A stretch of DNA of 64,000 bases, from contig RCTD01000001.1 in assembly GCA_014898415.1 (NCBI GenBank), positions 4,340,001 through 4,404,000 on the forward strand. Direction: 5' to 3'. The stretch comes from Stromatinia cepivora (taxonomy: Eukaryota > Ascomycota > Leotiomycetes > Helotiales > Sclerotiniaceae). This document shows, piece after piece, positions 9,550 to 21,059 of this stretch. Position numbers and translations under genes: made by a program. The notes beneath the pieces are model-generated. The model searched no databases. It saw only the letters and a program-made list of their open reading frames with translations, and was not told the DNA's origin. How positions within the stretch are numbered: position 1 is the stretch's first letter; every line of letters starts with the position of its first letter.

Positions 9550-10563
9550 ATGGCCACTGATGAGGACCAGGCTGGATCGAGGAGGTATAACATTGTACAA
9601 GTGGATTGTGGCCGTGGGGATTTCTCCGTTACAATTATCGGCAATTGCAAACGTATCGTTGTGGACTTCCTTCCATCCGAGTCCCGAGATGGCACACCAG
9701 AGAGAGCTCTGATCGAGCGCTACGAGGCTGCTTTTGACGAAGATGAGGATGAGACAGACGCCGTTCAACAAGAACTTGTGAACATGATTTGGGATGTGGG
9801 AGGGCCCATTTTTGATCAGCTCGCCCCCCCAGTTGCCACAGGAGCTCCACTCCAGAATCTACATTCTTTGCTCTTTCCGGAAACCCATCATTTCTGCTTT
9901 GCCAGGACTAATGGTAAAGCAGAGCTGTTAGAGCAAGAATTCGACAACGATCAGGACTATTCTCCACCTCCGGTAAAGATTGATAACGCTTTGGGTTTAC
10001 CCAAATATTCCTCGAAAGATATTCAAGTCTTGAAACAGATAGTAGGTGAAGGCAACGTCACACAAGTATTGGTAAATGGGCAAGAAATGTGTTGCAAGAG
10101 TGGGCATGATTCATTCGACTGGCCCTCAGTTAAAAGGGAACTTGATTGCCTCCAGAAAATCGCACATTCTAAATACGCCTCAACTATTCGAGCACCGAAA
10201 CTACTCGGTCTTGTCACGTCAGCTGACAACGGACAAATCATTGGGATCCTGGAAGAATACCTACCGACCGATCTGGAAAAGCTGCCTACGTTGGGAGAGG
10301 TAGATATCTCTATCGTTGCAGACTCGCGGAGGAAAAAGTGGGCATCTCAGATTCGAGAGATGGTTGATTTATTGCATGAGATTGGAGTTGTGTGGGGAGA
10401 TGGCAAGCCGCATAATGTGCTTGTACATCGAGATACGGATGATGCCTGGCTGATCGATTTTGGAGGTGGCTGGACGGATGGATGGGTAGATGAGGAGTTG
10501 ATAGAGACACTAGAAGGCGACACACAGGCAGTCAAGAAAATTTTCGAGTTTTTAGAAGTCTGA
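9550..10563 (+). CDS. Protein-kinase-like protein
   Basis: A single-exon frame of 337 codons from the first in-frame ATG (9550), although the frame is open further upstream to about 9400 without an ATG. Residues 1-145 form an acidic N-terminal region seen in fungal kinase-like proteins. The rest is a compact kinase fold: candidate VAIK Lys in CCKSG (about residue 183), helix-C Glu in KRELDC (about 197), hinge LEEYL (234-238), catalytic loop VVWGDGKPHNVLV with Asp 284 and Asn 289 (WGD in place of HRD), and DFG at 303-305. It ends shortly after the DFG region, so the C-lobe is shortened. All key catalytic residues are present, so ATP-dependent phosphotransfer is plausible; the substrate is unknown. 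Composition is normal with no RIP damage, and it stands alone between repeats. Confidence 0.85.
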   Translation: MATDEDQAGSRRYNIVQVDCGRGDFSVTIIGNCKRIVVDFLPSESRDGTPERALIERYEAAFDEDEDETDAVQQELVNMIWDVGGPIFDQLAPPVATGAPLQNLHSLLFPETHHFCFARTNGKAELLEQEFDNDQDYSPPPVKIDNALGLPKYSSKDIQVLKQIVGEGNVTQVLVNGQEMCCKSGHDSFDWPSVKRELDCLQKIAHSKYASTIRAPKLLGLVTSADNGQIIGILEEYLPTDLEKLPTLGEVDISIVADSRRKKWASQIREMVDLLHEIGVVWGDGKPHNVLVHRDTDDAWLIDFGGGWTDGWVDEELIETLEGDTQAVKKIFEFLEV

Positions 10564-13189
10564 TGGGAAGTGTGATATTATTACGTCTAGATAGCTTCTT
10601 TCCGCAACTCAATTAATTCTATGGTTCATTGCTCGTTAGACGTGATTTTTCTTGGCGAAGTGCTTCTTGTCACCCTCTGCAAACTCGAAACTTGACCATG
10701 ATCCATCTTCGAAAGAAACAAGTGACAGCTTTCAAATATATAATCGCAACGGCTTTGAATATGGGATTGCTCTTGAGCTGCCTATCTATCTGCGGAAGGA
10801 ATGCTATTCACCTCGGAACTAGACCATGTTCCAGCGCGTATATATTGTGAGTTGAGTATGCTTATGAAAACATCAAATGCAATCCAATTATAGTGATTAT
10901 TGATATTAATTATTGAATAATTATTTTAATCAATATTCTTTCTTACATTATCAATAAATTGACTGATGCATTTCTGAAATATTTCTTTATTAGCTTTGAT
11001 AGCCTAAGCTCAAAGCCCAAATATTGATGCTAATGGCTTTCAAATCCGAGTTCTAGTATATTCTTTCTCTGGGGCATTGATTAACGAGTAAGCTCCATTA
11101 GGTGTTGCTGGCTGTGCCCAAATTGGCTTCGTTTGAAACTCCTTATACCCTCGTTTACGATGCCCGTAGAATTCTTTTTGTATTTGCTAAAAGATAAGAA
11201 TTGTATAATATTACCTGATAACAAAAACATAACGGCTTATCTTAACATAGCAAGCGATGTGGAGATAGATATCTATTGGGTTTATTGAGACCAGAAAGAG
11301 CATCAGATTGAATTGATTGATTCTCTAGCTAAGCAGTTAAGCTACGAGTATATATTCAAAAAATGAAGGAATAGGCTTAGGTATTCGGCCTTCGGAATTA
11401 AAGTGCTTTGAAATCAAAATATTGAAAGCAAACAAACAGTATACCAAAAAGGAAAGAATGAATTAAAAGTTGAGTTTTGTTTGCTCCTTATATGCATATG
11501 CTGCCAAGATCCCAGGAGGTCAACAGATACTGTGGTGGCATCTGCTCAATGATAAAAAGGCCAAAAGTCGGAATGCGAGAATGTGCTGTGGAGGGAGCTT
11601 CAAGGAGCTTCAAGAATATAATATAAGATTTGAAACGAAGATTGAGGTAAAATTTCCGCAATTCAATCGAGTTCAGTAGTAGTATTTAGAAAAAGAAATA
11701 TAAAATTAATGTTAATAGATTATTGCGTGTTGAAGTCTCCTGTTTCTGTATGCTATATAATCCCTAAGCAGTGTGTTTTGATGATAAGTTACAAGATCAA
11801 GTTGTCTGATATAGAGAAGCAATGTAAGTTACCATCTTTCAAAATTGGTAAAAATCCTGTTTATTTAACTTTTCATTGTTAACCTTTTCGTGTTCTAGCT
11901 TACAGACGATAGAGCCGATCGCTGCTCTCTACTGTAAAATAGAATCTTATGGTCGGTCACACCAATGGAATGAGGAAACTTGCTAGTCTGTCTTGCGGAC
12001 ATATGTAATCAAGTAGAATGTTATCTGTATATATTTGCAAGGATTGCTACTAGGACTAACTTGCGTTCTATACTTTCATCTACTATCCTCCTTCCCCCTT
12101 ATGGGAGGCAACTAGACATGATGCTGTAGTAGACTGCATAATGTATGTAACTCCTCTTCATATATATAGATACATATTACCAAATTTTCGAACATAGCCC
12201 CAATCGGCTCTTCCTAAATGTTGACATTCCCGCCTAGAAAGTATCTGGTAACTATTCACAACATCAGTAACCGAGGGTACAATGAATTGTTGCCAGAGTA
12301 GTAGACTGGGATCACTTACACCGCATGAATCCTCATTATTTCTCCGAGCAGCTGCTGCAAGTCTTTAACTTGCAATACTTGCATTCGTAAATCATACAAG
12401 ATGGTCCTAAGTAACACTTTGAACAAAACCATTGTATAAGGGTACATTCATACTTGAGAATATTGAAGGAATGACTGCAGTGTATTGGGACAGTTATTGT
12501 ATAAGATACAAAGTCAATTTGTATTAGGGTATATGAAAGGGGTTTATACTATAGGAGTAAATCTTTCCAATAGGCCATTAGAGTTTTTTATAGGGCAGGT
12601 ATATTACTTATATAGCTTATCTCAAATTTGGAAGAATATTGGAGGTTGCAATTATCAGGTATCTTTTACCATAAATTTTTTTGGCCTAGATATTGCATAT
12701 CATAGTCAGCTGTACCCAATATGGCGATATGCAGTTAGATACGAATCATTGCATAAATGACAAAGCAACAAGGATGATCACTTAGCAAAAATGAATTTTC
12801 AGTGGTATTTAATATCTCCCTATTATAACTTCCCTTTATCCTACTTCGTTAAGGATAATACCTATCGATTATTGATTGAAGAAATAGATGCAATATAATA
12901 ATCACTGCAATTTACCATTTTTTGAATCTTCTCTTTATATCTATAAAACTAAACAATCTATCTCCTTGTATATCAATTATTTATATCTTTTTATTAAAAT
13001 TTAATCACAAAAATTTTTTATATTATCTACTTTCCAATTTCGAAATTATATTCAATAAATTCTAAAGAAGTATAAAATCTTTTTTTTAAAAAAATATAAT
13101 CTATTAATTTTCCTATACAAATTTAAATAAATAAAAAAAGTACAATATTATACCTATTTAACCATATAGATTAGATCGTTTAATTTTAT
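10564..13189. other. Gene-poor flank of the kinase-like gene
   Basis: Composition shifts gradually from host-like to AT-rich. It holds short frames (plus 11470-11679, plus 12485-12760) of reasonable amino-acid composition but no recognisable domain and no convincing ATG; they may be relics of older genes or repeats. The block at 10855-10893 repeats 4865-4904. Nothing else is supported. Confidence 0.4.
10855..10893 (+). repeat. Copy of a ~40-bp block also found at 4865-4904
   Basis: Both copies share GAGTATGCT and then AAACATCAAATGCAATCCAA followed by TATAG. The differences are C/T and G/A, with this copy more AT-rich. They lie in direct orientation 5990 bases apart, flanking the Cys-rich gene, the Fot1 element and the kinase-like gene. 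Confidence 0.65.
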
Positions 13190-13387
13190 TTAATTATCTT
13201 GGATATACAATATTAATTGATCCAGAGCTTCCTTATTGAGGACAGAAACAATATAATATAAATATTCTTGGTTTTCTATGAAAATTGCAATCTTAAAATA
13301 TAACTGGGTTAGAAAAAGGCGAAGCTTTTTACAATTGCTGATGAACTTTTCCGGATCAGGGATTTTTGTATAGATAATAATATTCAT
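13190..13387 (-). pseudogene. Ty3/gypsy gag fragment
   Basis: A 65-codon frame containing KIPDPEKFISNCKKLRLFLT, then a hydrophobic block and EALDQLILYIQD. This matches the start of a Ty3/gypsy retrotransposon Gag core (the proline/phenylalanine-led segment before a charged helix, then the E-AL turn). Homology ends at both sides, and no LTR or pol belonging to it is seen nearby. It is a scrap of an older insertion. Confidence 0.55.
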
Positions 13388-13729
13388 ATTTTTTTGTAAT
13401 TAATAAACCAAAGCTAAATTTATCTTTGAAGTATTTAAAAGTTGTTATCAAATATTAATAAAAACAGAATTCAGAATACTATTTTCTATATGAACCTTGT
13501 TCAATTCGACTTGTATTTAATTGAAATTATTATTAACAATACTTAATTATTCTTAAAAATTTATAATTTGGAAAATTTGATCTTCAAAACAGATCAATAA
13601 ATCAAAGGTAATAATAATTATTCGAACATAATCTATAATAAGATCAAAACCTTAATAGTTCCTAAAATCGTTAAGAATAGTTATAACTGACCCCTAGAAT
13701 TTTATTAGAATAAAAATAATATAATTATA

Positions 13730-14020
13730 TATTTTGATTGTTTATGGGTTTTATCAAATTAGGGCTCGATAGAAATCTTCCAGTAGATATTTATTATATA
13801 AATTTCTGAATATATTTAATATCATAATAAGATATTCTCAAATCAATAAGAGACGGAATTGAAATACCATTGGTATTCAAAATTCGATTATTATTATTGG
13901 CTAATAATGTAGTTTGCTTTTTATTAGGATTATATAGTATATATCAGGAGCTTCTTGTTACGAATCATTATTATTCGGATAATTGTAAAAACTTCAAATA
14001 CATTAATCATATTCACATAT
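13730..14020 (-). pseudogene. Unrecognised degenerate frame (cluster member 1)
   Basis: Read leftwards, one phase gives a sensible polypeptide (TRSS.YILYNPNKKQTTLL, then NGISIPSLIDLRISYYDI) interrupted by stops at Gln-like codons. No family recognised. It lies downstream of three more such frames on the same strand. Confidence 0.4.
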
Positions 14021-14352
14021 GATACAATTATTCAGAATTAGTATGCGATTTAGGTAGTCTAAAGATCAAATCCGAACAAATATTATATACCAATAGTTAT
14101 CGATAATGTAAGATCATTGAAGGGATAAAATATGATTTCTTTTTGTCTAACTATTATGATTAAATCATTCATTCGTTTATATATAAAGTAGCTATCCTTA
14201 TCTATAAATATTCTTTATCAATAAATTCTAAATTAAATATAATTGTTAATCTATAAATACTTTTTTGGTTACAATTTTCAAAAAACCTGTTTTCCATTTT
14301 CTTGTTTTAATATTGAAATTTAGTTAATAGGATTGTAATTAAATGAAAGATT

Positions 14353-14682
14353 TTATGGATTAATCATTATATTTTTATTGTAAATATTAGATGATTGAGG
14401 TAGATATGATGATTGGAGTGGATATGATGATTGGGGTGGATATGATGATATTTGGTGATATAGAGGATTGCTTGAAGATGATGGTGCAAATATTGTGGCT
14501 GTAGATGATGGTAGTATATTTTGATGCGAGATTGAAGGTAAATGAAACGAAGGATTTATTGTTAATGAATTATTGTAAGGATTTTGGTAATAAGTAGTAT
14601 ATAATTGTGATGGTATTGGATATTTATATTCTATTTCTGTTTCTGTTTTAGAGAAAGTTCTTTTGCGATTTGGATGGTTCAT
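14353..14682 (-). CDS. Short Ser/Pro/Tyr-rich frame with an 18-bp repeat
   Basis: A 109-codon uninterrupted frame from ATG at 14682. It is polar, rich in Ser, Pro, Tyr, Asn and Gln, and begins MNHPNRKRTFSKTETEIEY. Near the C-terminus it carries three tandem hexapeptides of SSYPPQ type, from an 18-bp DNA repeat at 14391-14444. There is no signal peptide or domain. It is intact in DNA that is otherwise riddled with stops, on the same strand as its degenerate neighbours. It could be a surviving small gene of the same unit, or a chance frame kept open by the repeat. Confidence 0.35.
   Translation of the reverse strand: MNHPNRKRTFSKTETEIEYKYPIPSQLYTTYYQNPYNNSLTINPSFHLPSISHQNILPSSTATIFAPSSSSNPLYHQISSYPPQSSYPLQSSYLPQSSNIYNKNIMINP
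14391..14444 (-). repeat. 18-bp tandem repeat, three units
   Basis: Three head-to-tail units of the form ATGATTG[A/G][G/A]GT[A/G]GATATG, differing by transitions. They encode hexapeptides within the frame above. Confidence 0.85.
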
Positions 14683-14799
14683 TTGTGTAAATCTTTTGCT
14701 ATTGAGATATATTATTGCAGGATTGAGATTCTCGAAACAATATGGAGCCGTTTATGTAATTAATTTGTAATTATTAATTTTATTTGAACTGTTATATAG

Positions 14800-15480
14800 C
14801 CAAACAGCAAAATGAACATTATTATATTCAGGAAGAAAAGAATCTATCGATGTTAATGATTTTTATTGAAACCTTTATTTAAGAATTTTATTTATTTGAT
14901 TGAAAAGGAATATTTATCGAAGATAGATTCTTTAAAGAAGTCTTTATTCCATTGGTAGTTTTTAATATCTGGAGATAATTCGGCAAAGTATCGTTAATAA
15001 TATTTGAATTAAAACTTTCTTATTGTTATATTAAAGTACGAAACTTATTTATCAATCTTTAACTAAATAAATTCATATTTTCCAAAATTAATTTGATTGA
15101 ACAGAATTCTATGTTTTCTTTAAACTTGTATTTATTGGGTTTCCAGGATATTATAATATTGATATTAATATCAATTTCGATATTTAAACGAAGCTAAAAT
15201 CGATACAAACTTTTTTTAACAACTTTTTTAAATGTATTAATATCGATATTCGTCATTATTGATTCTAGATAAAGAGCATTTATAGTTTTATACTCGGATG
15301 CAAAATTCCAGAGATAAGTTTTAGAAATATAAGTTTCGATATTTTTATTTGGAATGTATATATCGATCAGAAGTAAGTTCAAATTTTTGGTATTTATATC
15401 AATATCAAAATAGATATCAATAATCTGAATACCATCTGAAATAAGGATTCCCTAGAAAATCATTAATCAATAATTCTATT
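14800..15480 (-). pseudogene. Unrecognised degenerate frame (cluster member 2)
   Basis: A single phase reads through with few stops and includes a 62-codon open segment at 15194-15382 (LLLIDIYIPNKNIETYISKT, then YLWNFASEYKTINALYLES). It continues to KTTNGIKTSLKNLSSINIPF near 14930. The stops sit at codons that are one transition away from Gln or Trp. No known domain. Its coherence over some 220 codons in very AT-rich DNA argues for a real former gene. Confidence 0.45.
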
Positions 15481-15499
15481 TAATTTTTTATAAATATAA

Positions 15500-17850
15500 T
15501 TATCTTAGTTATAATTCTTTCAATACAATTATATAATTTAGTTAATTTTGTATTCTCAATAAGCACTTTGATATAGCGATTAAGCTTTTTATGATGATAT
15601 TTGATCATTCAAGCCAGAGTTATATGAATATATTAACCTTTGATTAATTGAAAATGATTGATTTAGTAATACAGATTATAAATTATTATATTCCTATAAA
15701 TGTTTTCAGATTAATTTCTTTCAATCTGAAATTCCTTTTATATTGAATTGGTATTTATAATGATTGTTTTATCAAATGAATTACTTTTTGATTATTATCG
15801 ATAATATTCTTTCCTTTAAGTATAGTGTATAAGTTATTTATTATATTAGGCATCTCGGAATTCCTTTCCGAGATTACAACAAGGTTCAAAGGTCTAATTA
15901 TTTGAGCAAGATATTCGCCGATATATCGGTAAGTTTTATCAATCGATAATTCTATAATACAAATTATATCTTTCTTTATTATTGAATTAATAATTGAAGA
16001 TTATATTAAAGAAAGTTAACGATAAATTCATTTTGTTAATACAAATTGATCTTTGTTATATAGTATATTGAATAAATATACTTCATCCTCAAAATCTATT
16101 GTTCATTATGGTTTTGATTGTAGATAAAAATGATTTATAAATGAATTAAAGAAGGCCTACTCTTTATTTAGAGTTATATTGATTTCGAGTTTGGTATACA
16201 AAAGATCAATAAATCGTTCATCAAATGAATCCCTTTCAATTGCAAAGTCTATAGTATTATCATCAATATTAAATATATGGTTTTGGTTTTTATAATATAT
16301 CTAAAAAAGTATTCAATTCGCTGATTGCAAATAATCCTTTATTATATTTGAAATAGATCTCGGAAATGATTATATCCTATTTTCTTAAAGATTAATCAAT
16401 CTACTTCTATTTGAATTAGATCATTTACAATTGTACCAGTTCCAAAATCAAATATCCTAATTGTAATGGTATAATTCTGTTTTTTCTTAAAGATATTCTT
16501 TTTAGTATTGTTGATGATATCCTCGATTGTTGATAGATTTGTATAAGCAATATAATCGCTTTCATTATAGATATATATATTGTTAAGATAATTTGCTCTT
16601 TTAATTAATACTCGAAAGTTCTGTACTTCCTCAATCTTGTAATACTAAAGTATTGAAAATATTTAATCTTTTATAGACTACTATTTATTGTATTTCTTGA
16701 TTATATATTCGATAGCGAATCTCAAGAAGTCTTTGGGGATCTATTGTATAGATCTCAGGTGGAGATTATTTGTTGTATTAATTAGAGCAGTATAGATATA
16801 ATTATAGTTTTCGGGATTTGGTAGAAAGGCAATCTTCATTTTGGATAAAAATTGTTGATGATGATATGGTTTAATGTAACTAAATGTTATAAGTTCGGCT
16901 GATTTATTATTATTGAATTTGTATATAATGTTTGTTAACGTTTGAGAAATAAAAGATAAGATATCTGTTTGTGCTTTAAGATAATTTCCGATTTCTTTGC
17001 AATTTTTGCCGTCTTCGATATTATAGACTATATAAAGATTTTCAATGCCTAAATCGATATAGAAGTGCTTTATTGGGCTTTAAGTTTGTTTTGGATAATG
17101 TATACCAGAATTGGTAATCATTTTAAAATATTGATATATGAAATTGATAATATATTGAAGAATTAAACAAACATTAAAAGGAAGATACTATTTGATATAT
17201 ATATCGAAATTGAATATATCGAATCATATCTTAAAGTAACTCTGGATATACATTATTCAGCTCCCTTTATATTTTAGAATATAAATCCATAATGCTATAC
17301 AAGAATATTTATTTTATGGAAATTATCAATTACTATTTTGAATTTACATTTTCTAAAAGATTTCATCCATCCAATCAATTGAAGCTAATAAACCTATACT
17401 ATACATTCTCAAGCTTTTATTACCAAAAACGTATTTTTGGTATTAATACTCTGTTCAATAATTAATTAAATTATCAAATCCCTTTCGAATATCCTTCCAG
17501 AGATATTTGATTAATATTCAACAATATTATTTTTATTTTGCAATATACAATCTTTCTGATCATTTCCTTTCCAAAATAGATTCATGAATTCGTATTGCAA
17601 AAGAATCTTTATTTATCAAAAATACTTTTTCTGATTGAAATTGAAATAGATTTGGGGTTTCGTTTTTGATTTGAAATATACTAGATATAGATTTGTATAA
17701 CCAATAATGTTATAACCAAGTAAATATTCTTTGATAGTAATTATTGTATTCGATAAAAAGTATAGTTTCAATTAAAGTAGTTTCCAGACTTTCCAAAGCA
17801 ATTATAGTAATTTGACAATCCCTTGATATTCTGAAATAACCAAATAATGT
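15500..17850 (-). pseudogene. Long unrecognised degenerate gene (cluster member 3)
   Basis: One coherent reading phase, with a phase change near 16350, can be followed leftwards for roughly 700 codons or more. Landmarks are HFYIDLGIENLYIVYNIEDG (about 17080-17005), ITFSYIKPYHHQQFLSKMKI near 16860, IRIFDFGTGTIVNDLIQIEV near 16440, DSFDERFIDLLYTKLEI near 16200, and TYRYIGEYLAQIIRPLNLVV near 15910. Almost every interruption is TAA or TAG where CAA or CAG would restore Gln, the RIP pattern. The amino-acid mix is far from random AT-rich translation. I do not recognise the protein: no polymerase, DDE, tyrosine-recombinase or helicase motif is evident. Confidence 0.5.
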
Positions 17851-18697
17851 TTCTAACAGAATGCTAAATCTATATTAAGGATTGGATCAATTATTTTTGT
17901 ATAAATAAAAAGGATTTTCAATTATATATAATTACTTTTTTATTGATATTACTAATCGTAATAGTATTATCACAATTTTTACTAATATTGGAATATATAT
18001 AGTTATCTTTTCTTATAGATGATATGGAAGGTATTGGGATTGGGAAGATAGGGATTTTATATAAAGTAGGTAGATATAAGACCTCAAATAATATTAGAGT
18101 GAAGGTAAAATGATATATCTTGTGTATATCGGGATAGCAGGGAAATAATTGAAAACAAAAATAGTTTAATATATAAGTAATCTAATACTGGAAAATGATA
18201 ATAAGAAAAAAGAGAGAATATAATAAAGGATAAAATGAAATAAATAAAATTATAATATTATAAGATAAGAAAAGTATATACCTTTTATAGATTTATTTGA
18301 TTATTGAAATCTTTCAAATTAATAATCTTTCTTTATTTTTTTTGTTTAAAAATAAACAACAATATTAATCAAAATTAAATATATCAAATCGAATTCCTAT
18401 ACTCCAAAGGCAAAAGTTCCTAAAAAACGATGTTGCTTGCTGTAAGCAGTTCCGAGAGTAAATAATGTTATTGGACATAATGAATAGAGTACAAAGGTGA
18501 AATGAAGTCTGGGAAGCGTATTTGTATTACTCTTCCTTATAATTATACAAGATACTTATACTGGTTGCCTTGTTCCACAAGCTTCTTATACTTAACATCG
18601 CATCACTCCCCCTGATCCGAAAGCCCCCTCTGTATCACTTCTGCTTTGTGAAGGAGGATTGCTATTCAAAGAGGTTTAGCGTCAAAATACGAATTTC

Positions 18698-18740
18698 TAC
18701 GCTAAAAAGGCGAATTCTGAAAATTCGCTTTTTTAGCGTA
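18698..18740. repeat. Near-perfect inverted repeat (hairpin)
   Basis: The two arms, TACGCTAAAAAGGCGAATT and its near reverse complement, flank a few loop bases; two mismatches are visible over about 20 bp. A partial third arm (TTTAGCGT) precedes it at 18675. It could be the fused ends of a small deleted transposon or a regulatory hairpin. Confidence 0.75.
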
Positions 18741-18873
18741 CTCATAGGGTGTCTTCATTGAAGTAATGTACTCGCTTGTTTAGTGTATATAGCCCATCAG
18801 AATTATGACTGAATACAAATCCCACCTACATATTTTCTCTTACATCTTTTTCTTGCTTGCATTGCCTAATCCT

Positions 18874-18893
18874 GATTGATTGATTGATTGATT
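18874..18893 (+). repeat. (GATT)5 microsatellite
   Basis: Five perfect GATT units. Confidence 0.9.
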
Positions 18894-19776
18894 AAATTAA
18901 TGTCTACACTGAGTCTATGACTATTTAAGACGGTTAGAAGCTTTGTAGACTTCTAACAATAATACATAAAAGGTAACTGGCCTTATTCGACTATAGCTAA
19001 TACAGGTTGGGGAGATTGAAAGCCTCAATCTTCTAATGTTTGAATAAAGAAAGTGAAAACTAATACTAAGGAACCAAGCCCGCCTTACAGATACTCTCGT
19101 ATTCAAATAAAAGGAATAACAAATGAAATGTATTGCCTAATCCTTTTTTCTACAATACAAGACAAAATGAATGAGGACGAATTTTTATCTCTTTGTAAAG
19201 GAAATATCCAATACTGTTCTATAAAGCAGCAAGAAAAGATTTTGGAATAGTCTTTAAGGCATTGTATTTCTTTTACAATGATAATTTGTGTTCATTTGTT
19301 TATACAATTTGAATCTTATAATACTGTAATTCAGATAACGATTAATCCCTTTTTATTAGGAAATTATCTTCAATAAATTTTCTTTTATTCGAAATATTAT
19401 TATAATTTTTATTATAGGAATACTTTATAAGATATTATAGCAATAATAGTAAAGGAAAGAATATAAAAGGTATACAATGCTTTTTATCTATTAAACCATT
19501 GGGATTTTTCAAATGATTGATAGTATATATTAAAATTAATATTGAAAGAAATTTACTAAATATATAAAATATTACAACGGATTATTTCGATACAATATTC
19601 AACAAGTTATATTTGTTTGTAACAAAATTGATACTTTGTAAATATATTCGATCGATTATAGTTACATTGATATTCGAAGAACTTTTATTAAGCCCAATAA
19701 TATATAAAACCAACAAACGCAATCTCGTTTTTAATTATATTTAAAGAAGCAATCAAATCAATCCTACCTTGTTTCG

Positions 19777-19890
19777 TTATATTCAATCGCATTATACCCA
19801 GTTGTATCATATCCAATCGCGTCATACCCAGTCGCGTTATACCCAATCGCGTTATACTCAATCGCATTATACCTAATCGTATCATATCTA
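19777..19890. repeat. 15-bp minisatellite, about 7.5 units
   Basis: Head-to-tail units of TTATACCCAATCGCG type. The units differ from each other only by C/T or G/A. Because the period is a multiple of three, two minus-strand phases stay open across it, giving pentapeptide repeats (YNAIG-like in one, RLGIT-like in the other). Confidence 0.9.
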
Positions 19891-21059
19891 CACCAAAAAA
19901 GATCTATTATCAGCGAATAATGATTATAATACAAATAATACCCAATTAATATAATCAATAATTCAAAACTATTTTGATTATAATATTCAAACTATCATCA
20001 ATACAATTATAGCAAAGATTTGAAAAGAATTAAATAATCTTGAAAATATATATATCCTATTACAAATATCAAATGATTTCGAGGATTTATATAACAAAAT
20101 AAAGTATTTCGAAAAAGATTTTTAAATTTAGACTTTGAGAATAATAATTATTATTAAGAAAATAATATAATCCAATTATTTCCTAACATTTTATTTTAGA
20201 ATAATTTATTTAAATTTGAAAATTGAAGATAAAGTTAATGATTAATTTATTGTAAACCCTAAAAGCTATATTTTGAATATTATAATATTTATAAAATTAT
20301 AAATTAATAACAAAAATAAGAATAATAATCAAAAGCAAAAGAATTAGTAAACAATTGTTAAAATGATTAATTCTATTATGAATTGCCTTCTGAAAATTTG
20401 GGATTGGAAGATCTTTTTTATTTATTCAGTTTTGGAATATATATTGAAAAAATATCGTGAATTGAGATATATTCTAATTTTATAATAATTACTGGTTATT
20501 ATTTCAATACTATTTCGAATTTGGAAAGGAAGAAATACTAAAATATTGTTTTTAATTTGATGAAAATTTTATATGACAAAATATTTATCATTTCAAACCT
20601 ACCAGTACTTCTTGATCCTATATTTTTTGTAAATTGTATTTTAAATTGGAAATAAATATTATTTATCTATTACTTTTAAAAAATAACTTTAATTTGATGT
20701 TTGTATAATTACAATACTATTTGTACTAATTTGAAATTTGATGTAATTCCAATAATAAAAATTATTACAAAAAAGTTATATTGGAAAAGTCGTAATTTAT
20801 TTAATCATTTTGTAACAGGATATAAGCTTTTCCTAAAAGGTAATTTAGAAACTATAAGACTTATCAATATATTTAATAGTTTATTTAAATGAATATTATA
20901 AACTACAAAATGAATGAATATATAATATATTTCCTTTTAGAAAACAAAAAATAGATATTAAATCTAAATCAACTTTCTCAATTCTATATCAAATCAAGAA
21001 ACTATTTATTGATATATTTTTATCAGATTTTAATTATAAATATGAAAAGATACTGATAT
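19891..21059. other. AT-rich, nothing recognised
   Basis: Short frames only, with strong Ile/Asn/Lys bias. No terminal repeats or domain seen. Confidence 0.4.

Larger units (their letters stand above)
17851..19776. other. Mixed DNA without a recognisable gene
   Basis: AT-rich up to about 18400, then a patch of more normal composition (18400-19250) with short frames (plus 18570-18761, plus 19053-19250) that show no domain. It holds a hairpin at 18698-18740 and five GATT units at 18874-18893. Confidence 0.4.

Noticed and set aside
15850..15875. Small hairpin ATCTCGGA/TCCGAGAT as a terminator or regulatory site
   Set aside because: It lies within the coding trace of the degenerate ORF and is short enough to be chance.
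19688..19958. Pentapeptide-repeat proteins on the minus strand
   Set aside because: Two phases are open only because the 15-bp unit lacks stops in them; no start context or flanking conserved sequence.
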